Below, piece by piece: positions 16,635 to 24,768 of a stretch of DNA of 64,000 nucleotides. A program made the translations under genes and the position numbers. The first letter of the stretch is position 1, and each line of letters starts with the position of its first letter. Under the pieces are notes generated by a model. It was not told the DNA's origin. It ran no database searches and worked only from the letters and a program-made list of their open reading frames with translations. The stretch comes from Bacteroidetes bacterium UBA6221 (GTDB lineage: Bacteria; Bacteroidota; Bacteroidia; Chitinophagales; Chitinophagaceae): the NCBI GenBank assembly GCA_002421685.1, contig DISB01000015.1, forward strand, positions 62,001-126,000, given 5' to 3'.

Positions 16635-16817
16635 ATATGCAGTTGGCGGTTTACAATTTGCAGGTGACGATAGACAGTCGGCAGTTTGCGTGGGCGCAAG
16701 TGTGCTCTTAGCGACTTCTCCTGCGCGGGATTCTTTCCCGCTTTCGCTAAAGTGGCACTTCGGAAGATAATTCAATCACAAATCACCGATCATAAATCTT
16801 AAATCATTCAATATCCT

Positions 16818-16825
16818 TAACTTTG
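16818..16825 (+). promoter_or_regulatory. -7 box of trhO
   Basis: TAACTTTG matches TAnnTTTG, 44 bases upstream of the trhO ATG. Confidence 0.5.
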
Positions 16826-16869
16826 CGGATTATTTTTTTCATCGTTTAAAAAAACAAGGAGCGTACACC

Positions 16870-17931
16870 ATGCCAGTGTTACACAACCGGGTATCGAACG
16901 AGGAACTGAAACAGCGTATGCTGGCCGAAACAGAGCCACGCACCACAGTATCCTTCTACCAGTATTTCAATATTCCCAACCCGCAGCAATTCAGGGATGA
17001 ACTATGGCTGGCCTTTGAGCCGCTGAAAGTATTTGGCCGCATATATGTAGCGCACGAGGGCATCAACGGGCAGGTAAGCGTGCCGCAGGGTAATTACGAA
17101 GCATTCAGAAGTGCACTGTATGCAGCAGACCCCGCCCTGGACGGCATACGCATGAACATTGCCGTAGATGATGACGGCAAATCATTCTGGGTGCTGAAGA
17201 TAAAAGCGCGCCATAAAATTGTTGCCGACGGCATTGAGGACCCTGGTTTTGACATGAGCAAAAAAGGAAAATACCTGAAGGCCAAAGAGTACAATGCGTT
17301 GAGCACAGACCCTGAGACCATCATAGTAGATATGCGCAACCACTACGAATATGAGGTGGGCCATTTTAAGAACGCCATAGAAGTGCCTTCAGACACTTTT
17401 CGCGAGCAACTGCCTATGGCGGTGGATATGCTGAAGGATAAAAAGGACAGGAACATCATCATGTACTGCACGGGTGGCATTCGCTGCGAAAAGGCCAGCG
17501 CATATATGCTGCACCACGGTTTTAAAAATGTGTTTCATGTAGAGGGCGGCATTATAGAATATACCCGCAGGGCGAAGCAGGAAGGGCTGCCGGTACAATT
17601 CATAGGCAAGAACTTCGTGTTTGACGAACGGCTGGGCGAGCGCATAACCGACGATGTGATAGCCGAATGCCACACCTGCGGCAAGCCCTGCGATACACAT
17701 ACCAACTGCAAGAACGACGGCTGCCACCTGCTCTTCATACAGTGCGAAGAATGCGCTGAAAAATTACAAGGCTGCTGCAGCGAAACCTGTATGGAAGAAA
17801 AGGACCTGCCCGCCGGGGAACAACGCGCACGCCGGGCCGGCCGGGAGAACGGTATCAAAATATTCAACAAGTCGAAAGACCACCCGCTGCGGAAGCACAG
17901 GGAGCAGTGGAGAGCGGAGCGGCAGGGATAA
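16870..17931 (+). CDS. trhO: tRNA uridine-34 5-hydroxylase (rhodanese family)
   Basis: A 353-residue TrhO/YceA-type protein that installs the oxygen for 5-hydroxyuridine at the tRNA wobble position. An N-terminal acylphosphatase-like domain (VFGRIYVAHEGINGQVSVP) precedes a rhodanese domain (~residues 130-235) with the catalytic Cys200 in MYCTGGIRCEKA. A Cys-rich C-terminal region follows (CHTCGKPCDTHTNC, CHLLFIQCEECAEK, CCSETC), typical of the family. An AAGGAG six bases before the ATG is one of the few Shine-Dalgarno-like sites in the window. Confidence 0.92.
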   Translation: MPVLHNRVSNEELKQRMLAETEPRTTVSFYQYFNIPNPQQFRDELWLAFEPLKVFGRIYVAHEGINGQVSVPQGNYEAFRSALYAADPALDGIRMNIAVDDDGKSFWVLKIKARHKIVADGIEDPGFDMSKKGKYLKAKEYNALSTDPETIIVDMRNHYEYEVGHFKNAIEVPSDTFREQLPMAVDMLKDKKDRNIIMYCTGGIRCEKASAYMLHHGFKNVFHVEGGIIEYTRRAKQEGLPVQFIGKNFVFDERLGERITDDVIAECHTCGKPCDTHTNCKNDGCHLLFIQCEECAEKLQGCCSETCMEEKDLPAGEQRARRAGRENGIKIFNKSKDHPLRKHREQWRAERQG

Positions 17932-17937
17932 TGTACC

Positions 17938-17986
17938 GCAGCGGGCGCTGCTTTTATCTTAGGACGAAGCGTGACGCTTCGACCAG
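17938..17986. repeat. Twin-hairpin intergenic repeat, copy C
   Basis: The stems are GCAGCG-GG-CGCTGC and GAAGCG-TGA-CGCTTC. It shares the linker and CGACCAG end with copies A and B, and begins seven bases after the trhO stop. Confidence 0.8.
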
Positions 17987-18038
17987 AGTTAATAAAACGA
18001 CAATTCCAATCTGTTTGAATCAATAGTGCACGGGTACC

Positions 18039-18088
18039 GCAGCGGACGCTGCTTTTTATCTTAGGACGAAGCGCGACGCTTCGACCAG
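18039..18088. repeat. Twin-hairpin intergenic repeat, copy D
   Basis: The stems are GCAGCG-GA-CGCTGC and GAAGCG-CGA-CGCTTC. It lies 101 bp after copy C, and both copies are preceded by GTACCGCA/GTACCGC, so C-D is a tandem duplication. Confidence 0.8.
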
Positions 18089-18195
18089 GGTAGGGACAAG
18101 CCCACCCTGACTGGGCGCTGATTGCCGGCATACATTTGGTTCCCCCGAACAATTCGCCTGTTTCATATGTTTTATTAGCAACAAAACATTGAATT

Positions 18196-18417
18196 ATGAA
18201 AAGGACCGGACTGATCGTCGCATTGGCTTTGTTAATGCCTGTGCTGTTTACCTCCTGCAAGAAGGATTTTGTTTGCACATGCCAGTCGACTGACGCACTG
18301 GGCAATACAAGCACTGAAACATATCCCCTGACCGATCAAACCCGCGCGGATGCCGATGATGCCTGCGAAGCCTTTGAATCGGATAATTTCTGGGCGACCC
18401 GCAATTGTCATTTGTAA
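18196..18417 (+). CDS. Small lipoprotein, tandem paralog 1
   Basis: A 73-residue lipoprotein with a signal peptide ending LLMPVLFTSC (lipidated Cys21). The mature part is KKDFVCTCQSTDALGN, then ADADDACEAFESDNFW and a C-terminal ATRNCHL. About 60% of residues are shared with the next gene, and the C-x-C and ADADDAC features are shared with the lipoprotein at 3887. The ~45-base leader is also conserved between the two tandem genes, so they arose by duplication of a whole promoter-gene unit. Function is unknown. Four conserved Cys after the lipid Cys could form disulfides or bind metal. Confidence 0.8.
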   Translation: MKRTGLIVALALLMPVLFTSCKKDFVCTCQSTDALGNTSTETYPLTDQTRADADDACEAFESDNFWATRNCHL

Positions 18418-18488
18418 TCGTGGCCTGTGATTGACGCTGAACAATTACCGCCTTTTATATGTTTTATAAAGCAACAAAATATTGAATT

Positions 18489-18713
18489 ATGAGAAGAATA
18501 GGATTGATTGTCGTTGCGGCATTTTTATTGCCCGTATTATTTACGTCTTGTAACAAAAAAGACTTCGTCTGCACCTGCGTTTCTACCGACGCATTGGGTA
18601 ATGAAAGTACAGAAAAATATCCCCTTACCAACCAGACCAGGGGCGACGCAATAGAGAATTGCGAAAATTTTGAAAAAGACAATGCGTGGACTACCCGCAA
18701 CTGTAACATATAA
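18489..18713 (+). CDS. Small lipoprotein, tandem paralog 2
   Basis: A 74-residue lipoprotein: signal peptide to FLLPVLFTSC, mature NKKDFVCTCVSTDALGNEST, then a GDAIENCENFEKDN block and a TTRNCNI end. It keeps the Cys pattern of its upstream paralog, but the acidic block has diverged (DAIENC in place of DADDAC). It shares the leader ATGTTTTATAAAGCAACAAA almost exactly with the first copy. It is followed by a strong terminator. Confidence 0.8.
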   Translation: MRRIGLIVVAAFLLPVLFTSCNKKDFVCTCVSTDALGNESTEKYPLTNQTRGDAIENCENFEKDNAWTTRNCNI

Positions 18714-18727
18714 GGTAAGACTGACAG

Positions 18728-18767
18728 AAACCCGGCGCCGATAAAATACCTGCGCCGGGTTTCTTTT
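18728..18767. terminator. Bidirectional terminator between lipoprotein 2 and lepA
   Basis: An 11-bp GC-rich stem (AAACCCGGCGC/GCGCCGGGTTT) is followed by TCTTTTAAT. It serves the lipoprotein transcript. The A-rich 5' side may also end the convergent lepA transcript. Confidence 0.85.
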
Positions 18768-20562
18768 AATCATCCAGTTTCAATACCGCCAGGAAAGCCT
18801 CCTGCGGCACTTCTACGTTGCCTATCTGGCGCATACGTTTTTTACCCTCTTTCTGCTTTTCCAGCAGCTTGCGCTTACGGCTGATGTCGCCACCGTAACA
18901 CTTGGCGGTAACGTCTTTGCGCATTGCAGATATAGTTTCGCGGGCAACTATCTTGGCGCCTACGGCGGCCTGTATGGCTATCATGAATTGCTGGCGGGGC
19001 AACAACTCCTTCAGCTTGGCGCATAGCTTGCGGCCAAAGTCCTGCGTGCGGCTGCGGTGTATCAATGCGCTAAGGGCATCCACTTTATCACCGTTCAGCA
19101 GTATATCCATCTTTACGATGTCGCTCTCGCGATAGTCGAGAGGATGATAATCGAACGAGGCGTAACCACGTGTAGAAGACTTCAGCTTATCGTAAAAGTC
19201 GAATACAATCTCCGTGAGCGGCATTTCAAATATCAATTCCACACGGGTAGGTGTGAGGTAATGCTGGTTGATGAGTAAGCCGCGCTTGCCGAGGCAGAGG
19301 CTCATGATATTGCCGATATAGTCGGGCAAGGTAATGATCTGCGCGCGGATAAAGGGTTCTTCTATCCTGTCGAGCCGGCTGGGGTCGGGCATTTCACTGG
19401 GGTTATTCACGGTAATGGCCTTGTCCGTTTCGCGCGTGAGGTATGCTTTGAAGCTCACGTTGGGCACGGTAGTTATCACGGTCTGGTTGAACTCGCGTTC
19501 CAGCCTTTCCTGTATGATCTCCATGTGCAGCATACCCAGGAAGCCGCAACGGAAACCAAAACCCAGGGCCTGCGATGTCTCCGGCTCGAAGGTGAGGGAT
19601 GCATCGTTCAACTGCAGTTTTTCCATACAGTCGCGCAGCTCTTCAAAGTCTTCCGTGACTACCGGGAATATACCCGCAAATACCATCGGCTTTACTTCCT
19701 CAAAACCTTTTACGGCTTCTATATGTGGATTGGCCACCGTAGTAATCGTATCCCCTACTTTTATCTCTTTGGCGTTTTTAATGCCGGTTATCACATAACC
19801 CACATCGCCGGTCTTTACTTCCTTTTTAGGCGTAAGGCCCAGTTTCAGTATACCTACCTCGTCGGCAAAGTATTCCTCATCGGCATGGTAGAATTTTATC
19901 TTTTCCCCTTTGTGTATGCTGCCGTTGATGATGCGGTAATAGGCTATGACACCCCTGAAGGAGTTGAACACACTATCGAATATCAGGGCCTGCAGCGGTG
20001 CATCAGGATTGCCTTTAGGCGCGGGAATACGTTCAATAATAGCCGCCAGTATTTCTTCTACGCCTATGCCTGTTTTTCCACTGGCGTGGATGATCTCTTC
20101 CGGCTTGCAGCCTATCAGGTCCACTATCTGGTCGGTCACTACCTCTATCATAGCACCTTCCATATCTACCTTGTTGATAACCGGTATAATTTCCAGGTCG
20201 TTTTCCAACGCCAGATACAGGTTGGAGATAGTCTGCGCCTGTATGCCCTGCGAGGCGTCAACCAGCAGCAATGCACCTTCGCACGCCGCCAGCGCGCGCG
20301 ATACTTCGTAAGAGAAATCTACGTGGCCGGGAGTGTCTATCAGGTTCAGCGTGTATTGCCCGCCTTTGTACTCATAATCCATCTGTATAGCATGGCTCTT
20401 GATGGTGATGCCCTTCTCACGCTCCAGGTCCATATCGTCGAGCACCTGCGCCTGCATATCGCGGTCGGATATGGTTTTGGTAAACTCCAGCAACCTGTCT
20501 GCCAGGGTACTTTTACCATGGTCGATATGCGCTATAATACAGAAATTCCTAATATTTTGCAT
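18766..20562 (-). CDS. lepA: Elongation factor 4 (LepA)
   Basis: A 598-residue ribosome-associated GTPase of full family length. The G-domain motifs are AHIDHGKST (residues 11-19), the switch II DTPGH and the specificity motif NKVD. The EF4-specific C-terminal domain (SYDYHPLDYR-like SFDYHPLDYRESD, VDALSALIHR, GAKIVARETISAMRKDVTAKCYGGDISRKRKLL) is complete. It acts on stalled or mis-translocated ribosomes. A TACCTTTG box lies 17 bases upstream of the ATG. Confidence 0.97.
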   Translation of the reverse strand: MQNIRNFCIIAHIDHGKSTLADRLLEFTKTISDRDMQAQVLDDMDLEREKGITIKSHAIQMDYEYKGGQYTLNLIDTPGHVDFSYEVSRALAACEGALLLVDASQGIQAQTISNLYLALENDLEIIPVINKVDMEGAMIEVVTDQIVDLIGCKPEEIIHASGKTGIGVEEILAAIIERIPAPKGNPDAPLQALIFDSVFNSFRGVIAYYRIINGSIHKGEKIKFYHADEEYFADEVGILKLGLTPKKEVKTGDVGYVITGIKNAKEIKVGDTITTVANPHIEAVKGFEEVKPMVFAGIFPVVTEDFEELRDCMEKLQLNDASLTFEPETSQALGFGFRCGFLGMLHMEIIQERLEREFNQTVITTVPNVSFKAYLTRETDKAITVNNPSEMPDPSRLDRIEEPFIRAQIITLPDYIGNIMSLCLGKRGLLINQHYLTPTRVELIFEMPLTEIVFDFYDKLKSSTRGYASFDYHPLDYRESDIVKMDILLNGDKVDALSALIHRSRTQDFGRKLCAKLKELLPRQQFMIAIQAAVGAKIVARETISAMRKDVTAKCYGGDISRKRKLLEKQKEGKKRMRQIGNVEVPQEAFLAVLKLDD

Positions 20563-20579
20563 GCTATTATTAAAGTCTG

Positions 20580-20587
20580 CAAAGGTA
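20580..20587 (-). promoter_or_regulatory. -7 box of lepA
   Basis: On the minus strand TACCTTTG matches TAnnTTTG, 17 bases upstream of the start codon. Confidence 0.55.
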
Positions 20588-20671
20588 CGGTGTTTAGACT
20601 GAATCCTGATAAATATGACTTATTAGTTTAAACTGGCATTATTATTGGATTAGGACGATAAAATTCCCGGT

Positions 20672-21319
20672 ATGAAACCCTTATACGTATTAGTGGTTGC
20701 CATTACAATTTGCGGCAAGGCAACATTCGCACAAGAAGACAAAGCGTTATATCAAACCATTTGGGGAAAGGACAAGATACACCTCAACTTGTCTATTCCC
20801 TTTATTAATTACATCTATGCCATATCACCAGGCGAACTTCCTTATGAAGAAACCGGAATACTTGGATTTTCGATAGGTGTCAACCGTTGTAATAATTACA
20901 ACCGCTTTAAATCGCTGCAAATTGGCGTAACCAGTGCCACGCCACCGGGTGAAAGCTTTCCGAACAGTTCGGGGTGGGAATATGCCAGGGCTGCAGTTTC
21001 TTTTTTTGTTAGTGCACGACAGAATCATGTATGGAAACGCTTCGATATGGGATATGGTCCGCTCTTGAGTTATCATGGTCTACGTTATGGTATGTTTAAC
21101 AATGAACTGAACATTGACAGCTCTATAACGCACAACAATTGGGGTTTGGGGGGCAGCTTTACAGCATACTTCAGGGTCGTATATTTTCTCTATGCAGGAG
21201 TATTATATCAGCCGCAATTCTTCTCGTTATCTGATAGTTTCAGACCCAAGTATGAGCACATGCTTAGCTTCGATATTCTTTTCCGGCTGGATTTAAGAAG
21301 AAAAGAGCAAGACAACTAA
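20672..21319 (+). CDS. Secreted/outer-membrane protein of unknown function
   Basis: A 215-residue product with a signal peptide (MKPLYVLVVAITICGKATFAQ). The rest is rich in aromatic residues and alternating hydrophobic strands (KIHLNLSIPFINYIYAI, WGLGGSFTAYFRVVYFLYAG, HMLSFDILFRLDLRRK), suggesting a small beta-barrel outer-membrane protein. The C-terminus does not end in a classical aromatic residue. I do not recognise the family. It stands alone between lepA and the convergent ispF. Confidence 0.7.
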   Translation: MKPLYVLVVAITICGKATFAQEDKALYQTIWGKDKIHLNLSIPFINYIYAISPGELPYEETGILGFSIGVNRCNNYNRFKSLQIGVTSATPPGESFPNSSGWEYARAAVSFFVSARQNHVWKRFDMGYGPLLSYHGLRYGMFNNELNIDSSITHNNWGLGGSFTAYFRVVYFLYAGVLYQPQFFSLSDSFRPKYEHMLSFDILFRLDLRRKEQDN

Positions 21320-21324
21320 GCACG

Positions 21325-21804
21325 TTACCTCTTTTTCAACAGCACATTGGCCGTTGCCACTACTCCCTCTTCCCTGCCTATAAAGCCCAGGTGCTCGGCA
21401 GTGGTGGCTTTGATGGATACGTCGTCAATTCCCAGTTCCAGTATGCGGGCTATTGTCTCCTGCATCTGCGGCACAAAGGATTTTATTTTGGGCGCCTGCA
21501 ACAGCAGCGTGCTGTCCACATTCACCACCGCATAGCCTTTTTCTTTTATCAGCTTATAACAATGCGCCAGCAGCAGCTTGCTGTCCGCTCCTTTGTATTG
21601 CGGGTCGGTATCGGGAAAGTGGACCCCGATATCGCCCAATGCCAGAGCGCCGAGCATAGCATCGCAGATGGCGTGCAGCAATACATCGGCATCGCTGTGG
21701 CCGACAGCGCCCTTGGTATGCGGTATGTTTATGCCGCCCAGCCAGAGCTCCCGGCCCTCTTCCATGCGGTGAAAATCTATTCCCTGTCCTATACGGTATG
21801 ACAT
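21325..21804 (-). CDS. ispF: 2-C-methyl-D-erythritol 2,4-cyclodiphosphate synthase
   Basis: A 159-residue enzyme of usual length that forms MEcPP in the MEP isoprenoid pathway. Metal ligands Asp10 and His12 lie in GQGIDFHRM and His44 in SDADVLLHAICDAMLGA. The GDIGVHFPDTDPQYK and IKATTAEHLGFIGREEG signatures are intact. It works upstream of IspH (4296) in the same pathway. Its -7 box ends only 5 bases before the ATG, so the mRNA may be leaderless. Confidence 0.96.
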   Translation of the reverse strand: MSYRIGQGIDFHRMEEGRELWLGGINIPHTKGAVGHSDADVLLHAICDAMLGALALGDIGVHFPDTDPQYKGADSKLLLAHCYKLIKEKGYAVVNVDSTLLLQAPKIKSFVPQMQETIARILELGIDDVSIKATTAEHLGFIGREEGVVATANVLLKKR

Positions 21805-21808
21805 GGGG

Positions 21809-21816
21809 CAAATGTA
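21809..21816 (-). promoter_or_regulatory. -7 box of ispF, very close to the start codon
   Basis: On the minus strand TACATTTG matches TAnnTTTG. It ends 4 bases before the ATG, so transcription would begin at or very near the start codon. Confidence 0.45.
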
Positions 21817-21996
21817 GTTTAATTCGTTAACAGGTGATATAGTGCAAAAGCAATAGCTGCACTCAGATTCCCTAAAAACAAGCAGCTATAGACATGACGA
21901 CAATCACCCATGTGTATGACGGCGGTCATGACGAAAACCTTGTTCATTCAGGTATTTTGTCAGACTAAAAAATCTCTTACTATTTAAATACTAGTT

Positions 21997-22494
21997 ATGA
22001 AAAAGATCAGCAATCTGACAGAGCTACTAAGCGACCGCCTGAACAAGCTTTACACATCCGAGCAGCTACAGTTCAGCGCATTGAAGGAACTTGCGTCCAG
22101 AGCCAGCAACCGTTCTTTGCAGAACAATATTGACAGCTACCAGCAAATAAAGATCCACAATATTGAACGCCTCGACAAAAGCTTCAAAGCGCTCGGTGTG
22201 TCGAAACGGCTGGAAAAATGCAGCATAGTCGAGGACATGGTAAGCGACTGCCGCTCCCTGGTATCCGAATCTGCAAAGAAAAACGTTGCAGATGCCGCTC
22301 TCATTACTACTATACAACAGATCAATCACTTTAACATTGCCAACTACGGCTCCGCTGCGTCTTTCGCTTCTACACTGGATGAAGACTATGTAGGGAGCTT
22401 GTTGCACGAAGCGCTGGAAGACGAAAAGAATACCGACCGGAAGCTAACGGAAATAGCTGAAGAGGTGATCAACCCTGCGGCGGTAACGGCATGA
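21997..22494 (+). CDS. DUF892 / YciE-type ferritin-like protein
   Basis: A 165-residue all-helical protein. It starts with the family hallmark LTELLSDRLNKLYTSEQLQF (L-x-D-x-L-x-x-L-Y-x-x-E) and contains QQIKIHNIERLD and a C-terminal LHEALEDEKNTDRKLTEIAE. The family has a ferritin-like four-helix bundle linked to stress responses. Here some of the usual metal-binding Glu/His positions are replaced, so a di-iron site is uncertain. It is followed 54 bases later by an Hsp20 gene in the same direction, suggesting a small stress operon. Confidence 0.8.
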   Translation: MKKISNLTELLSDRLNKLYTSEQLQFSALKELASRASNRSLQNNIDSYQQIKIHNIERLDKSFKALGVSKRLEKCSIVEDMVSDCRSLVSESAKKNVADAALITTIQQINHFNIANYGSAASFASTLDEDYVGSLLHEALEDEKNTDRKLTEIAEEVINPAAVTA

Positions 22495-22548
22495 ACAACC
22501 ACAACAAAACAGTAATTATTAATAAACATTTTTAAAAAGGAGGCAATT

Positions 22549-22992
22549 ATGTCACTAACATCGTTGAGAGAAAGGATACCATCGCGCCTGAGCGATTTTT
22601 TTAACCCCTGGGAAGAATGGCTGCACAACGGCAAAGCACTGTTCGACGGGGAATGGGCGCTGAGCGTGCCGGCAGCCAATATCTCGGAAGACAAAAAAAG
22701 CTATCATTTAACGCTGGCGGCACCCGGACTAAAAAAAGAGGACTTTGATGTACGCCTGGACGGCGACCGGCTGACCATCAGCGCCGAAAAAGAAGAAAGC
22801 AAGGAAGAAAAAGATGCAAAATACAGCCGCAAGGAGTATAACTATTCGTCTTTTTCCCGCTCTTTCACGCTGCCCGAAGAAGTGCTGAAGGATAAGATCG
22901 ATATAAAATACGACAACGGCGTGTTGAGTATCTCATTGCCTAAGAGCGAACAAACGCAGAACAGCACATCCAGGAAACTTACGGTGAACTAA
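22549..22992 (+). CDS. Small heat-shock protein, Hsp20/alpha-crystallin family
   Basis: A 147-residue holdase chaperone. The alpha-crystallin domain (~residues 43-138) has KKSYHLTLAAPGLKKEDFDV, the DGDRLTISAEKEE strand, the F-x-R-x-F-x-LPEEV block (FSRSFTLPEEVLKD) and the closing NGVLSISLPK. The N-terminal arm (RLSDFFNPWEEW) is short. An unusually strong ribosome-binding site AAAAAGGAGG lies 7 bases before the ATG, consistent with high-level stress expression. Confidence 0.93.
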   Translation: MSLTSLRERIPSRLSDFFNPWEEWLHNGKALFDGEWALSVPAANISEDKKSYHLTLAAPGLKKEDFDVRLDGDRLTISAEKEESKEEKDAKYSRKEYNYSSFSRSFTLPEEVLKDKIDIKYDNGVLSISLPKSEQTQNSTSRKLTVN

Positions 22993-23019
22993 AATAAACC
23001 GTTGCAGGCAGATTCATGT

Positions 23020-23056
23020 AAAGGCGCGACCCTTTAGCGGGGCTGCGCCTTTATTA
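23020..23056 (+). terminator. Terminator after hsp20
   Basis: An AAAGGCGC/GCGCCTTT stem around a loop with additional pairing is followed by ATTA, 28 bases after the stop codon. Confidence 0.65.
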
Positions 23057-23085
23057 GTTAGCAGACCACCATCGTTGCGGATAAA

Positions 23086-23117
23086 ACACAAATAGCCCCT
23101 TGCGGGGCTATTTGTGT
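23086..23117. repeat. Strong hairpin repeat H1 (ACACAAATAGCCCC)
   Basis: A perfect 14-bp inverted repeat ACACAAATAGCCCC-TTGC-GGGGCTATTTGTGT. The same right arm GGGGCTATTTGTGTA recurs at 25743-25780 and 28161-28199. It may act as a bidirectional terminator. Confidence 0.85.
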
Positions 23118-23196
23118 AATGTGTCACGAAGATGGCGCAGCATCGAAGGAAGCGGACAATAATTGTCTTAGTATCCGTTCCCGGCAATGCCCGGCG

Positions 23197-24606
23197 TCAA
23201 TAAGGGAATGTGATAGGCTGCACCTTCCTCACAGGTTGTGCAGCTTCTTCAGGCATTTCAGCTTCTTCACGCGCTGCCTTCATCATTGGCCTCTGTTCAG
23301 AAGACTTGTATGCATCATAAAACAGCCCTGCCTGTTTAGCCTTCCAATCATAAAAGTTTTGCAGTGACATGGCGAGTTGGAGGCTGAAATCCATAGAATG
23401 AGCATCGCTGCTGAATGGCGTACCGCAGGGCAGGTTGCGGAACCAACGCATCCAGCCGGCAGAACCCGGAGGATTAACTTTGGCTGTGTCCTCATTAAAT
23501 AACGGGCTCATCAATGCATACTGGGGATATTCCGCAGTAGAATGACAACTGAAACAAGAGCTCATCGGGTTGTCAACCGGGCCGTTGAGCCTGCTGTTCC
23601 AGCCGAGATGGGTTGCCGGTAGTTCATTGGCATCCGGGTTGATGATGGTCTCTTTCAGGTTCGGATTGATGATGGTCTTTGTTGGCTGAGGGTTAGACGC
23701 ATTGGTACTATCCTGCGGGTCGTCGCCCCACATAATACCTACGGGGATGAGATTTTGCCAACTGTCCGGCTTGTTCAGTTTACCGTTGTATTGGAAATTA
23801 CCCAGTATCCACCCGGTAGGGGCCCTGTCGTCGCGTATCATTACATCCATTTGTATGAGGACGACCTTCGTCTTGTGGCGATATATTGCAGGATCAGGTT
23901 CGCCCATCCTTTTAAAGTTACTGACCACATAACCATCCCACCATATTCCATTGGCCAACCAGGGAACCTGGCTCACGGCTTCTTTTTCCGTTAGTGTTAC
24001 AAATAGTAGCTTGAACAGCACGGCGCCGTTCTTAAACGCTACATCTTTAGAATGATCGGGGGCGTAATGGTCTTTCCAAACCTGGCCTATAGTATAGCCG
24101 GCAACATCGTTGTAAAACCCAACAGCCACAGCGCCTGCCGAATCGGAGGATTGCGTGGGCGCAAGCTGAAAGGGCTGTACCGGCGCCTCCTGTGTGAGGC
24201 CATGTATACCTTCCCTGCCGCTGCCGGTGAGACTAAAATGTTGCCAGGGCATATGATACCAGGCCCTTGTCTTGTTGTATTCAACCCTGAAATCTACTTC
24301 CGTATTTCCTTCGAAGCAATAAGCCTGTACCTGCTCCAGGTATTTTCTCCAGTCCTTTTTATAGTCAGTCTCAAAAAATTCGGGCAAGGGGCCGTTGGGC
24401 ACAGCATCAGGATAATCCTGGCTGAGCTTAAATACAGGCCCGGAATATTCGTTGGGCGGTGGCAAATAGCCAAAATCGGGGAATGGTGTTTTGTCTGCTG
24501 TAGCAGCGGCCCCCGGAGGTGTGTCCTGAGTTTTCTCTTGTTTTTTGCTACAACCGTTGACGATAGCCAAAATACATAGAGCACTAATAGCGAGTGTTTT
24601 TTTCAT
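23197..24606 (-). CDS. Lipoprotein with a single CxxCH haem-binding motif
   Basis: A 469-residue lipoprotein: signal peptide to ILAIVNGC (lipidated Cys19). Near residue 370 the motif SSCFSCHST gives one CxxCH haem c site, flanked by PVDNPMSS and AEYPQYALMSP. The large N-terminal part (WYHMPWQHFSLTGSGREGIHGL, WWDGYVVSNF) is of a type seen in Bacteroidota proteins annotated as hypothetical cytochrome-like. A long C-terminal extension is rich in Glu and Pro. Probable role: periplasmic electron transfer or a haem-dependent activity; the partner is unknown. Its promoter region is shared with the divergent nucleoside hydrolase gene. Confidence 0.75.
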   Translation of the reverse strand: MKKTLAISALCILAIVNGCSKKQEKTQDTPPGAAATADKTPFPDFGYLPPPNEYSGPVFKLSQDYPDAVPNGPLPEFFETDYKKDWRKYLEQVQAYCFEGNTEVDFRVEYNKTRAWYHMPWQHFSLTGSGREGIHGLTQEAPVQPFQLAPTQSSDSAGAVAVGFYNDVAGYTIGQVWKDHYAPDHSKDVAFKNGAVLFKLLFVTLTEKEAVSQVPWLANGIWWDGYVVSNFKRMGEPDPAIYRHKTKVVLIQMDVMIRDDRAPTGWILGNFQYNGKLNKPDSWQNLIPVGIMWGDDPQDSTNASNPQPTKTIINPNLKETIINPDANELPATHLGWNSRLNGPVDNPMSSCFSCHSTAEYPQYALMSPLFNEDTAKVNPPGSAGWMRWFRNLPCGTPFSSDAHSMDFSLQLAMSLQNFYDWKAKQAGLFYDAYKSSEQRPMMKAAREEAEMPEEAAQPVRKVQPITFPY

Positions 24607-24768
24607 GTTCTATTTTTTAAAAGTTTTAAAAAAAATTGATGGGGTTTATTCAGATAAATCGCGTAAACCTAAACAAAATATTCCATCAAAAACAGGGTGT
24701 TTTTCCCGTATTTTTGGCAGCATTTATTACCTATATTGCCCGATTTCTTAACAACTAAATCACGAAAT

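Noticed and set aside
19525..20631. 368-codon open frame on the plus strand
   Set aside because: It is antisense to lepA, whose protein is conserved over its full length. The frame has no recognisable motifs.
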